DNA from: Clostridia bacterium
GTDB lineage: Bacteria > Bacillota > Clostridia > Christensenellales > Aristaeellaceae
Length of the DNA stretch: 48,575 nucleotides
Direction: 5' to 3'
Assembly (NCBI GenBank): GCA_017524615.1
Contig: JAFXVJ010000056.1
Location: 1-48,575, forward strand
Position numbers and translations under genes: made by a program
Notes under the pieces: generated by a model
Seen by the model: only the letters and a program-made list of their open reading frames with translations
Databases searched by the model: none
What the model was told of the DNA's origin: nothing
Shown here: piece by piece, positions 36,965 through 46,971 of the stretch
Numbering within the stretch: position 1 is the stretch's first letter
How the letters are laid out: every line of letters starts with the position of its first letter

Positions 36965-37756
36965 ATGGGCCGTATTTTTGCGATCATGTCCGGCAAGGGC
37001 GGCGTGGGGAAAAGCACCCTGGCGGCCGCCCTGGCGGAGTATTATGCCCGCAGCGGCAAGCGCGTGGCCCTGCTGGACGGGGATACGGGCCTGAGGTGCG
37101 TGGATCTGATGCTGGATCTGCAAAACCGGGTGGTGTACGACCTGGGGGATCTGGCGGAAAAGACGTGCAGCATGGAGCAGGCGATGGTGAGCCCGCCGGG
37201 CCTGCCCAACCTGCGTCTGTTGGCCGCGCCCCAGCTGATGAAGCCCTCCGACCTGAAAAGCAAGGATATGGGCCGTATCATCACCCAACTGGCGGATCAG
37301 ATGGACGTGCTGCTGCTGGACGCCCCCGCCGGCATCGGGAGAGGCCTGAAAAACCTGCTGGGCGCTGCGGCGGAGCCGGTGGTGGTGGCCACGGCGGATG
37401 ATATTTCCGTACGGGACGCGGAAAGGCTCGGCGCCGTTTTGTCCCAGCGCGAGGAGCCGCATCCCGGCATTGTGTTCAACCGGGTCAGCCGGAAGCTGAT
37501 CCGCCGCGGGGAAATGACGCCGCCGGACCGGCTGGCCTTGGCGCTGGATATGCCGCTGATGGGCATACTGCCGGAAAGCGAACGGGTGTACCGGGCGTTG
37601 CTGCGCCACCAAACGGCGCTGCACTGCGGCGATCCGGCGGTGGAAAGCGAAATCGAAAACATCGGCCGGCGGCTGCTGGGCCAGGATGTGGCCCTGCCGT
37701 CCTACGCTCCCAGCGCCATGCTGCGCTTTTTCGCCAAGCGGGGTGAATCGCTATGA
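36965..37756 (+). CDS. minD: Septum site-determining protein MinD
   Basis: Deviant Walker A ATPase of the ParA/MinD group that binds the membrane when loaded with ATP. 263 residues; SGKGGVGKST at 9-18, switch region DGDTGLRCVDLML and Walker B-like LLLDAPAGIGRGLKN. The C-terminal 15 residues (SAMLRFFAKRGESL region) can form an amphipathic helix like the MinD membrane-targeting sequence. It lies between pbp2 and rodA, where Clostridia usually have minC-minD-minE, but minC and minE are absent on both sides (33-bp gap upstream, 4-base overlap downstream). Confidence 0.9.
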   Translation: MGRIFAIMSGKGGVGKSTLAAALAEYYARSGKRVALLDGDTGLRCVDLMLDLQNRVVYDLGDLAEKTCSMEQAMVSPPGLPNLRLLAAPQLMKPSDLKSKDMGRIITQLADQMDVLLLDAPAGIGRGLKNLLGAAAEPVVVATADDISVRDAERLGAVLSQREEPHPGIVFNRVSRKLIRRGEMTPPDRLALALDMPLMGILPESERVYRALLRHQTALHCGDPAVESEIENIGRRLLGQDVALPSYAPSAMLRFFAKRGESL

Positions 37757-38949
37757 TGTCAGAATCCAGGCGCCGCTCCCGGGGGCATTTTGACTGGTCC
37801 CTGCTGCTGGTGGTGTACGCCCTGTCCATCCTGGGCATCCTGTGCATCACCATGGCAACCTACGATGTGGATACTGCCGACGCGCCCATCCTGAACAAGG
37901 TGCTGGCCAGCCGTTCCGGCATGTGGCAGTCCATATTCCTGCTGGTATCGCCCATTGTGATCGGCATCATCATGGCCATCCCAACGGAGCTGTTCCGGGC
38001 CCGTGCGCGGCTGATCTATTTCACCGTGCTGGCGCTGCTGATGGTGACGCTGGTGGTGGGGCAGGTGTCCAACGGCCTGAGGGGCTGGCTGAAATCCAGT
38101 ATTCTGGGCCGCTCCATCCAGGTGAGCGAGTTTGCCAAGCTGTCCATTCTGCTGATGCTGGCGCGGCATCTGTCCCGGACGGATAAGCCCATGGCCAAGC
38201 TGAAGGACTTTTTCCGGATCATCTTCATCGTGGGCATGCCCTCCCTGGTGGTATTGGCGCAGGGCGAAACAGGCACGGTCATCGTGATCGTGTTCATGTT
38301 CATGGTGATGCTGTACTTCGGCGGCGTGGATTTCCGGATCCTGCTGGGCATCGTGGCGCTGGGCGTGATCGGCATCGGGGCCATCGTGGCCTACGGCATG
38401 ATGGCAGAAACCACGGATTACCGCATCCTGCGCCTTCTGGCCTTCATGGACCCGCAGAAGTACTGGGACACCGGCGGCTACCAGATCATCCAGTCCCAGC
38501 GGGCCATCGGCGCGGGGCAGATGAGGGGCGTGGGCACCTTCGTGCTGGGCTCCTGGACCACTTTGGGCTACGTGCCCGAAAGCTCCACCGACTCGGTTTT
38601 CACGGTGGTGGGGGAATCCTTCGGATTCATCGGCAGCGTGGCGGTGCTGGCGGCGTACCTGTATTTGGTGATTCGTATGCTGTATCTGGCCAGGTTCACC
38701 CAGGATAAGTTCGGCCAGCTGGTGATCATCGGCGTCATGTCCATGCTGCTGTTCCACGTGTTCCAGAATGTGGCCATGGCCATGGGCATCATGCCCATTA
38801 CCGGCATCCCGCTGCCCTTCCTGAGCTATGGCGGCTCCAACTTTATTACCAATATCGCCGCTGTGGCGCTGGTGCTGAATGTGACGCGGCACCGCACCTC
38901 CATGCCGGTCATGACCGTGCCCATGCCAAGACTGAGCAATGAAAGGTGA
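37753..38949 (+). CDS. rodA: Peptidoglycan glycosyltransferase RodA (SEDS family)
   Basis: Polymerises lipid II into glycan strands with PBP2 as partner. 398 residues with about ten membrane helices. SEDS signatures are VSEFAKLSILLMLARHLS, YVPESSTDSVFTVVGESFGFIG (the catalytic Asp region) and GIMPITGIPLPFLSYGGSNFITN. It overlaps minD by four bases (ATGA). It is the last gene of the operon and is followed by a terminator. RodA is preferred to FtsW because of the elongasome context and the absence of division genes. Confidence 0.94.
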   Translation: MMSESRRRSRGHFDWSLLLVVYALSILGILCITMATYDVDTADAPILNKVLASRSGMWQSIFLLVSPIVIGIIMAIPTELFRARARLIYFTVLALLMVTLVVGQVSNGLRGWLKSSILGRSIQVSEFAKLSILLMLARHLSRTDKPMAKLKDFFRIIFIVGMPSLVVLAQGETGTVIVIVFMFMVMLYFGGVDFRILLGIVALGVIGIGAIVAYGMMAETTDYRILRLLAFMDPQKYWDTGGYQIIQSQRAIGAGQMRGVGTFVLGSWTTLGYVPESSTDSVFTVVGESFGFIGSVAVLAAYLYLVIRMLYLARFTQDKFGQLVIIGVMSMLLFHVFQNVAMAMGIMPITGIPLPFLSYGGSNFITNIAAVALVLNVTRHRTSMPVMTVPMPRLSNER

Positions 38950-38966
38950 TCCCCGGCGGATCGTCA

Positions 38967-39009
38967 GGCGCAGCGGACGCCCCAACAGGCGCTGCGCTGC
39001 GCCTTTTCT
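38967..39009 (+). terminator. Terminator of the maf-mre-rodA operon
   Basis: GGCGCAGCG (38967-38975) pairs with CGCTGCGCC (38995-39003), followed by TTTTCTTTC. Confidence 0.82.
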
Positions 39010-39060
39010 TTCGTGCGTGGCGGCATGCCGGAATATCCGTGGATTTTCCGGCGCGGGGGC

Positions 39061-39089
39061 TTGATTGAAAACTTTCTTTCGATTATAAT
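39061..39089 (+). promoter_or_regulatory. Promoter of gpmI
   Basis: TTGATT (39061-39066), 17-bp spacer, TATAAT (39084-39089), 50 bp before the gpmI start. Confidence 0.65.
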
Positions 39090-39139
39090 ATAGGCGCGTG
39101 AAAAACACCCCTGTAATGGAAAGCAAAGGAGACAGATCT

Positions 39140-40681
39140 ATGAGCAAGCAAATGACGGCACTCATTATTATGGATGGCTTCGGCATCAATCCCGCCCACG
39201 AGGGCAATGCCATTTACATGGCGGGAACCCCCAACCTGGACCGGCTCAAGGCCCGTTTTCCGCACACGCAGCTGGGCGCCAGCGGCATGAACGTGGGCCT
39301 GCCCGATGGCCAGATGGGCAACAGCGAGGTGGGCCATCTGAACATGGGCGCCGGCCGCATCGTATACCAGGAATTGACCCGCATCACCAAGGACATCCAG
39401 GACGGCGTGTTTTTTGAAAAGGAACCCCTGATCTGGGCCATGGATTCGGTGAAGGAAAACGGCGGCAGCCTGCACCTGATGGGCCTGCTGTCCGACGGCG
39501 GCGTGCACAGCCACATCACCCACCTGTACGCCCTGCTGGAAATGGCCAAGCGGCGGGGCCTGAGCAAGGTCTATATCCACTGCTACCTGGACGGCCGCGA
39601 CGTGCCGCCCACCTCCGCCATCGACTACATGCGGCAGCTGGTGGAAAAATGCAGGGAAATCGGCGTGGGCCAGGTGGCCTCCATCCAGGGCCGTTTCTGG
39701 GGCATGGACCGGGACAACATCTGGGACCGCGTTGAAAAGGGCTATAACGCCATCGCCCTGGGCGAAGGCATCCGGGAAACCGATCCGGTGGACGCCATTC
39801 AGCACAGCTATGACAACGGCAAGACCGACGAATTCATGATCCCCACCGTCATCGAAAAGGACGGCCGGCCCCTGACCACCGTGGAAAAGGGCGACAGCAT
39901 CATTTTCTTCAATTTCCGTCCCGACCGCGCCCGGCAGATCACCCGCGCCTTCATTTTCCCCGACTTTACGGGCTTTGAGCGCAAGAAGGGCTTCATTCCC
40001 GTGCAGTATGTGTCCATGACCCAGTACGACGCCACGTTCACCGGCCTCAAGGTGGTCAATCCGCCCGAAAGCATGGAAAACACCCTGGGCGAGTACCTGG
40101 CTAAGCTCCATCTGACCCAGGCGCACATCGCCGAGACCCAAAAATACGCCCACGTCACCTTCTTCTTCAACGGCGGCGTGGAAGCCCCCAACGAGGGCGA
40201 GGACCGCTTCCTGATCGATTCGCCCAAGGTGGCCACCTTCGATATGAAGCCCGAAATGAGCGCACCCGAAGTGACGCAGAAGGCGCTGGAGCTGATCGAC
40301 AGCGGCAAATACGACGTGATGATCCTGAACTATGCCAACTGCGACATGGTGGGCCACACCGGCGTGATCCCCGCCGCGGTGGAGGCCGTGAAGGAAATCG
40401 ACAAGGACGTGGGCATCCTGGTGGACGAGATCCTGAAGATGGGTGGCCGCGCCTTTGTGACGGCGGACCACGGCAACGCCGATCAGATGATCGATCCCGT
40501 GACCGGCGAGCCTTTCACCGCCCACACCACCAATCCCGTGCCCTTCATCGCCTGCGATGAAAAGCTGGTGGGCAGGACGCTGCGCGACGGCGGCCGCCTG
40601 GCGGATATCGCCCCCACCATGCTGGACAGCATGGGCATCGAAATCCCCAGGGAAATGACCGGAAAGAGCCTGATTGAATGA
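39140..40681 (+). CDS. gpmI: 2,3-bisphosphoglycerate-independent phosphoglycerate mutase
   Basis: Manganese-dependent glycolytic enzyme interconverting 3- and 2-phosphoglycerate. 513 residues. The alkaline-phosphatase-like metal site is formed by IIMDGFG at the start, the phosphorylated Ser62 in MGNSEVGHLNMG, and VTADHGNADQM near the C-terminus; HCYLDGRDVPPTS and FFNFRPDRARQ also match. ATG 39140 has AAAGGAGA 8 bp upstream. The stop overlaps the start of the next gene by four bases (ATGA), unusual for this housekeeping enzyme. Confidence 0.97.
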   Translation: MSKQMTALIIMDGFGINPAHEGNAIYMAGTPNLDRLKARFPHTQLGASGMNVGLPDGQMGNSEVGHLNMGAGRIVYQELTRITKDIQDGVFFEKEPLIWAMDSVKENGGSLHLMGLLSDGGVHSHITHLYALLEMAKRRGLSKVYIHCYLDGRDVPPTSAIDYMRQLVEKCREIGVGQVASIQGRFWGMDRDNIWDRVEKGYNAIALGEGIRETDPVDAIQHSYDNGKTDEFMIPTVIEKDGRPLTTVEKGDSIIFFNFRPDRARQITRAFIFPDFTGFERKKGFIPVQYVSMTQYDATFTGLKVVNPPESMENTLGEYLAKLHLTQAHIAETQKYAHVTFFFNGGVEAPNEGEDRFLIDSPKVATFDMKPEMSAPEVTQKALELIDSGKYDVMILNYANCDMVGHTGVIPAAVEAVKEIDKDVGILVDEILKMGGRAFVTADHGNADQMIDPVTGEPFTAHTTNPVPFIACDEKLVGRTLRDGGRLADIAPTMLDSMGIEIPREMTGKSLIE

Positions 40682-41325
40682 TCTATTCGTACTGTAAGCG
40701 CTGCAAGATCGAAAGCCCGGGGGACACCTGCCAGGGCTGCGGCAAGCGCGCCTCCGCCACCGCGCAGCGGGATGTGTGGAGCATCGCGTCCGTGCCATTG
40801 GCGGACGGACGCGTCTGGCAGACCACCCTGCTGACGCTGCTGTGCGTGGCGGCGCTGGTGCTGGCCGTGATTTTCGGGCTGGACGCCATGATGCCCCGGG
40901 ATCAGGCCGTGCCGGATGCCTGGCGCCCCCGGGTGACCAGGCTCGTGTTCGCCCTGTTTCCCATAGGGCTGGCCACGGTGTTTCTGTTCCTGCTGGCCCA
41001 GGGCCGGGAAGTGAATGTGTACGTGCTGGATCCGCAGGGCGCGCATCTGCAAACCTGGCATCCGCCGGCGCGGATCAAAAGCTGGGCCCGGCTGCAAAGC
41101 GCCGACCCCAGCAAAAACGTGCCTCAGCAGGATGGGTCCGTGATGCACCTGAGCCAGGAAAGGCACATGCTGTGGCAGGACGTGATCAAGGTGAAATACA
41201 AGCCCGGCAGCGCCGCCATTCACCTGTACCATACCCCGCATCTGGCTCCCATGGTGCTGAAACTGCCCGCCAACGAATACGAATTGGCAGCCGCCTATGT
41301 GGGCAAATACTGCAAAGGAAAATGA
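40678..41325 (+). CDS. Zinc-ribbon membrane protein coupled to gpmI, function unknown
   Basis: 215 residues. The N-terminus has a small zinc ribbon with C6, C9, C18 and C21 (YCKRCK...CQGCGK). Two hydrophobic helices span about 48-68 and 88-107, and a soluble C-terminal domain of 105 residues with many aromatic and basic residues follows (YVLDPQGAHLQTWHPPARIKSW, MLWQDVIKVKYKPG). The C-terminal part could be a PH-like fold judging from its strand pattern, but this is only a guess. Translation is coupled to gpmI through ATGA. Confidence 0.75.
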   Translation: MIYSYCKRCKIESPGDTCQGCGKRASATAQRDVWSIASVPLADGRVWQTTLLTLLCVAALVLAVIFGLDAMMPRDQAVPDAWRPRVTRLVFALFPIGLATVFLFLLAQGREVNVYVLDPQGAHLQTWHPPARIKSWARLQSADPSKNVPQQDGSVMHLSQERHMLWQDVIKVKYKPGSAAIHLYHTPHLAPMVLKLPANEYELAAAYVGKYCKGK

Positions 41326-41334
41326 AATCCACGG

Positions 41335-41360
41335 AAGCCTTCCTGACCACGGAAGGCTTT
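41335..41360 (+). terminator. Weak terminator after the zinc-ribbon gene
   Basis: AAGCCTTCC (41335-41343) pairs with GGAAGGCTT (41351-41359), followed by TTCTG; the T-run is poor. Confidence 0.5.
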
Positions 41361-41400
41361 CTGCCTATCGGGATGGATGCGTGAAGAAAGGAGCATGCCT

Positions 41401-42042
41401 ATGCCTACCACCCTGCGCGGCATTGCCGGGACGCTGGATCATTCCATCCTCCAGCCCTTCCTGACGGTGGAGGGCGCCGCGGGCGGCGCGTATTGCGCCA
41501 TGGAGGAAAGTGATTACAGGGCGCTGTTCGGGGACATGCATCCCGGATTCTTTGAGCAGCCCCAGATCCGCGCATTGCCTGCGCGGACGGTTTATGAGGA
41601 AATGATCCTGCCGCTGGCGCATGATCACCCGGATGCGCTGAAGATCTCCCTGCCGCCCGGGGTCGCCTTTGGTATGCATGAGGGAGATCGCACGGCGCTG
41701 CTCCGGGCCGTGGCGGCGGTGGACGGCGATTGGCCCCAGTATTTCGGGAACAGCGATTCGGTATACTGCGCTTTCGTGGGCGGCCAGGTGGCCTCCTTCT
41801 GCATCGTGGAGGACATGGGCGTCCATCGGGGACTGAGAATCGCCGGGCCGGGGTGCGTGGGCACCGTGCCGGCATACCGGCGGCAGGGCATCGGCCTGAA
41901 GCTGGTGCAGAACGTCACCGGGATGCTGAAGGAGCGGGGGTACAGCCTGAGCTGGATCCACTATACCGGCGTGGCGTCCTGGTATGCCAGGCTGGGATAC
42001 CGCACGGTGCTGCGGTGGAACCGGGACGGCTTTCTGGACTGA
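41401..42042 (+). CDS. GNAT-family N-acetyltransferase
   Basis: 213 residues. The C-terminal half (about 105-213) is a GNAT domain: acetyl-CoA-binding motif GTVPAYRRQGIGLKLVQNV (R-x-x-G-I-G) followed by the B region LSWIHYTGVASWYARLGYRTVLRW. The N-terminal half (1-100) lacks a recognised fold. I place the start at ATG 41401, 7 bp after AAAGGAG; the in-frame ATG at 41395 is only 1 bp away from it. The substrate is unknown. It lies between gpmI's partner gene and the ileS T-box without evident functional link. Confidence 0.85.
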   Translation: MPTTLRGIAGTLDHSILQPFLTVEGAAGGAYCAMEESDYRALFGDMHPGFFEQPQIRALPARTVYEEMILPLAHDHPDALKISLPPGVAFGMHEGDRTALLRAVAAVDGDWPQYFGNSDSVYCAFVGGQVASFCIVEDMGVHRGLRIAGPGCVGTVPAYRRQGIGLKLVQNVTGMLKERGYSLSWIHYTGVASWYARLGYRTVLRWNRDGFLD

Positions 42043-42275
42043 TGAAATAAGATGCGGCGGTTCCGTGGAAGGATATTCGGAAAACCGGGAACCGCACGCC
42101 GCCCGGGAGTACCGGAAATTCACGCGCATCAAAGGGCCTGCATCTGCGGGCGCTTTTTCCGCGCTGGCGTTGCTTCACGCGCCCCGCGTATCCGCTGGGG
42201 CGCGGGTTTCGGGGCCGTCCGGCCGAGGATTGCCAGGCATTCGGGGTGAGCCAGACGGCCCCTGAAAATTCGGGC

Positions 42276-42304
42276 TTTACAAAACGGCCCCTTTCCATTA
42301 TAAT
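42276..42304 (+). promoter_or_regulatory. Promoter of the T-box leader and ileS
   Basis: TTTACA (42276-42281), 17-bp spacer, TATAAT (42299-42304). Confidence 0.82.
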
Positions 42305-42311
42305 AACTGCC

Positions 42312-42538
42312 ATCGGGCCATGAACAGGACGGAAGCGGGCCCGTTCCCTTGAAGAGAGCCGGGGCAAGGTGCAAGCCCGGCAGGGGACGCCGCTTCGGAT
42401 CACCTGGGAGCCTCCGGCCGAAGGGCCGGCGCACCGCCAGCGATACAGGGCACGAAAGCGGACGCCGAAAAAGGCGTCAACTTGGGTGGTACCGCGGACA
42501 AATGCCGTCCGTCCCAGAGATGGGACGGGCGTTTCTTT
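42312..42538 (+). promoter_or_regulatory. Isoleucine T-box riboswitch
   Basis: A 227-nt leader between the promoter and ileS. The conserved T-box sequence GGGTGGTACCGCGG lies at 42484-42497, and the terminator (42506-42531, perfect 11-bp stem with G-U pairs, then TTTCTTT) follows. In stem I the specifier loop region GGATCACC holds ATC, an isoleucine codon, in agreement with the downstream gene. Uncharged tRNA-Ile would bind at ATC and stabilise the antiterminator through its 3' end. Confidence 0.93.
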
Positions 42539-42563
42539 ATGATTGAAGGAGGGAAAAGGGAAA

Positions 42564-45500
42564 ATGTACAAAAAAGTGACCACCGACATGAATTTTGCCG
42601 CCCGGGAATTGGACGTGATGAAATTCTGGAAAGAAAACGACATCGTGAAGAAATCCTTCCATGCCCGGGACGACGCGCAGGAGACCTTCACGTTCTTTGA
42701 CGGGCCGCCCACCGCCAACGGCAAGCCCCATATCGGCCATGTGGAAACCCGCGCCATCAAGGACCTGATCCCCCGGTTCCAGACCATGAAGGGCAAAAGC
42801 GTGCTGCGCAAGGCCGGCTGGGACACCCATGGATTGCCCGTGGAGCTGGAAGTGGAAAAGAAACTGGGCCTGGACGGCAAACCGCAGATCGAGCAGTACG
42901 GCATCGAGCCCTTCATCCAGCAGTGCAAGGAATCCGTGTGGAAATACCTGCATGAATGGGAAGAAATGAGCGAACGGGTAGGCTACTGGGTGGATATGGA
43001 AGACCCCTATGTCACCTACCACGACGATTACATCGAATCCGTGTGGTGGAGCCTGAAAACCGTGGCGGACAAGGGCCTGATCTATAAAGGCCACAAAATC
43101 GTTCCCTACTGCCCCCGCTGCGGCACCGCGCTGAGCAGCCATGAGGTAGCCCAGGGCTACAAGTCCGTGAAGGAGTTTTCCGCCTTCGCCAAATTCAGGG
43201 TGAAGAACGCGGCGGAGCTCACCTACATCCTGGCCTGGACCACCACGCCCTGGACGCTGCCCTCCAACGTGGCCCTGTGCGTCAACGCCAAGGAAGAATA
43301 CTGCGAATTTGAACTGGGCGGCGCAAAGAACATCATGGCCAAGGCCCTGATCCCTGCCGTGTTCAGCGAGGAGGACCAGAAGGAGATCCGCATCCTGCGC
43401 ACCTTCCCCGGCAAGGAATTGGAGTACATGGAATACGAGCCCTTGTTCCCCATGGCGAACCCGCCCAAGGAAAAGGCCTGGTACGTGGTGTGCGACGATT
43501 ACGTGACGCTGACGGACGGCACGGGCGTGGTGCATATCGCCCCGGCCTTCGGCGAGGACGACGCCCGGGTGGGGCGGAATTACGGCCTGCCCTTCGTGCA
43601 ATTGGTGAACACCCAGGGCCGGTTCGTGGAGGATACGCCGTGGGCGGGCATGTTCGTCAAGGATGCGGACAAGCCCATCATGGAGGATCTGAAAGCCCGG
43701 GGCCTGCTGCTGAAAAAAGCGCTGTACGAGCATGAATATCCTTTCTGCTGGCGCTGCGATACGCCGCTGATCTATTACGCCCGCCCCACCTGGTTCATCA
43801 AAATGACGGCCCTGCGGGATCAATTGGTGGCCAACAACCGGTCGATCAACTGGTATCCCGACAACATCAAGGAAGGCCGCATGGGCAATTTCCTGGAGAA
43901 CGTGGTGGATTGGGGCCTGAGCCGCGAAAGGTACTGGGGCACGCCCCTGCCCATCTGGCTGTGCGAAGAAGGGCACATGCACGTGATCGGCAGCAAGCAG
44001 GAATTGATGGATAGGGCCATCGGCAAGGTGAACCTGCCCGAATTGCACCGGCCCTACATCGACGAGGTGAAAATCACCTGTCCCTGCTGCGGCAAGCCCA
44101 TGACCCGCACCAAGGAGGTCATCGACTGCTGGTACGATTCCGGCTCCATGCCCTTCGCTCAGTGGCATTATCCCTTTGAAAACAAGGAAAAGTTTGAGGC
44201 GCGCTTCCCGGCGGATTTCATCTCCGAGGCGATCGACCAGACCCGCGGATGGTTCTATACCCTGATTGCCATCTCCACCCTGCTCTTTGGCCGCGCGCCC
44301 TTTGAAAACTGCGTGGTGCTGGGCCATGTGCAGGACAAGGACGGCCGCAAGATGAGCAAGCACCTGGGCAACGTGGTGGATCCCAAGGCGGTGCTGGAAA
44401 AGCAGGGGGCTGACGCGGTGCGCTGGTTCTTCTATTCCTCCTCCGCCCCCTGGCTGCCCTGCCGCTTCCATGAGGACGCCCTGAACGAAGGCCCGCGCCG
44501 GTTCATGAGCACTTTGTGGAACACGTACTCCTTCTACGTGCTGTACGCGGATATCGACCAATTCGATCCCACGAAGCACGATCTGGATCGGTGCGAACTG
44601 ACGCTGATGGACCGCTGGGTGCTCAGTCGCCTGAACACGGTGGTCAAGGGCGTGGATGAGGATCTGAACGCCTACCGCATCACCGAATCCACCCGGAAAA
44701 TCAGCGATTTTGTGGATGAACTGTCCAACTGGTATGTGCGCCTGGGCCGCGACCGGTTCTGGGGCAAGGGCATGGCGGCGGACAAGGAAGCGGCGTTCAT
44801 GACGCTGTACACCGTGCTGTCCACCCTCTCCCGGGTCATCGCGCCCTACATGCCTTTCATGGCGGAGAGCATCTACCAGAACATCGTGCGCACGGTGGAC
44901 GCGAACGCGCCGGAATCCGTGCATCTGTGCGATTTCCCGGTGTGCGACGAAACCCGGATCGATCCCGAGGCCGAGCGGCAGATGGCCGCTGTGGAGACGG
45001 TGGTGCAGTTGGGCCGCTCCTGCCGCCAGCTGTCCAACATGAAGGTGCGCCAGCCTCTGAAAACGCTCTACGTGTCCGGCGCGGATTTCGGCGAGGAATA
45101 CAAGGGCCTGGTGGAGGATGAACTGAACGTGAAAAACGTCGTCTTCATCGACAACGCCGACCAGTTCGTCAATTACGATCTGAAGCCCAATTTCCTGACC
45201 CTGAAAACCCGCTACGGCAAATTCCTGGGCCGCATGCGGGGCGAACTGCAGAAGCTGGACGGCGCGCAGGTGGTGGCCGCCTTTGAACGGGGCGAAACCG
45301 TCACCCTGACCATGGACGGCACCGAGATCGTGCTGAACAAGGAAGACGTGCTGGTGGAGGCCGTGAAGAAGGAGGGCTTCACCTCCCAGGTGGACGGCAA
45401 ATTGACGGTCGTCCTGGATACCTCCCTGACGGATGATCTGATCCGGGAGGGCTACGCCCGCGAGGTGATCAGCAAGCTGCAGAACATGCGCAAGGACGCC

Positions 45501-45701
45501 GGCTTTGACGTCACGGACCGGATCCACGTCACCGCCCAGGGCGATGAACATGTGATCAGCGCCATGCAGGCCTATGGGGACATGATTGAAAAGGGCGTGC
45601 TGGCCTTGGATGTGGCCTTTGGCCCCGCCCCGGCGGATGCCTTCAGCCAGGAAAGCGACATCAACGGCAGGCAGATGGTGCTGAGCGTGCGCAGGGCGTG
45701 A
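42564..45701 (+). CDS. ileS: Isoleucyl-tRNA synthetase, long (type 2-like) form
   Basis: Charges tRNA-Ile. The protein has 1045 residues, about 110 more than the typical bacterial (type 1) enzyme. Class I motifs are HIGH (56-59, in PTANGKPHIGH) and KMSKH (596-600, in place of KMSKS). GWDTHGLPVELEVEKKLGLDGK, GYWVDMEDPYVTY and PYCPRCGTALSSHEVAQGYK match the eukaryote-like type 2 enzymes, some of which resist mupirocin; here HIGH is canonical, so the resistance level cannot be predicted. The editing domain (about 190-420) and the anticodon and C-terminal domains are complete. ATG 42564 has AAGGAGGG about 10 bp upstream. Regulated by the T-box. Confidence 0.96.
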   Translation: MYKKVTTDMNFAARELDVMKFWKENDIVKKSFHARDDAQETFTFFDGPPTANGKPHIGHVETRAIKDLIPRFQTMKGKSVLRKAGWDTHGLPVELEVEKKLGLDGKPQIEQYGIEPFIQQCKESVWKYLHEWEEMSERVGYWVDMEDPYVTYHDDYIESVWWSLKTVADKGLIYKGHKIVPYCPRCGTALSSHEVAQGYKSVKEFSAFAKFRVKNAAELTYILAWTTTPWTLPSNVALCVNAKEEYCEFELGGAKNIMAKALIPAVFSEEDQKEIRILRTFPGKELEYMEYEPLFPMANPPKEKAWYVVCDDYVTLTDGTGVVHIAPAFGEDDARVGRNYGLPFVQLVNTQGRFVEDTPWAGMFVKDADKPIMEDLKARGLLLKKALYEHEYPFCWRCDTPLIYYARPTWFIKMTALRDQLVANNRSINWYPDNIKEGRMGNFLENVVDWGLSRERYWGTPLPIWLCEEGHMHVIGSKQELMDRAIGKVNLPELHRPYIDEVKITCPCCGKPMTRTKEVIDCWYDSGSMPFAQWHYPFENKEKFEARFPADFISEAIDQTRGWFYTLIAISTLLFGRAPFENCVVLGHVQDKDGRKMSKHLGNVVDPKAVLEKQGADAVRWFFYSSSAPWLPCRFHEDALNEGPRRFMSTLWNTYSFYVLYADIDQFDPTKHDLDRCELTLMDRWVLSRLNTVVKGVDEDLNAYRITESTRKISDFVDELSNWYVRLGRDRFWGKGMAADKEAAFMTLYTVLSTLSRVIAPYMPFMAESIYQNIVRTVDANAPESVHLCDFPVCDETRIDPEAERQMAAVETVVQLGRSCRQLSNMKVRQPLKTLYVSGADFGEEYKGLVEDELNVKNVVFIDNADQFVNYDLKPNFLTLKTRYGKFLGRMRGELQKLDGAQVVAAFERGETVTLTMDGTEIVLNKEDVLVEAVKKEGFTSQVDGKLTVVLDTSLTDDLIREGYAREVISKLQNMRKDAGFDVTDRIHVTAQGDEHVISAMQAYGDMIEKGVLALDVAFGPAPADAFSQESDINGRQMVLSVRRA

Positions 45702-45757
45702 GGAAGCGATCAAGCGGCGCAGGGGGCCTAAGCAGCCGAACATATCCAATCTTTTAG

Positions 45758-46967
<1,210 letters not shown>

Positions 46968-46971
46968 CTAT

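Noticed and set aside
34142-37624. Very long open frame (1160 codons) antisense to pbp2 and minD
   Set aside because: It is rich in His, Gly, Gln and Val in the manner of a reverse-frame shadow of GC-rich genes, has no domain signal, and the sense genes have full catalytic motifs.
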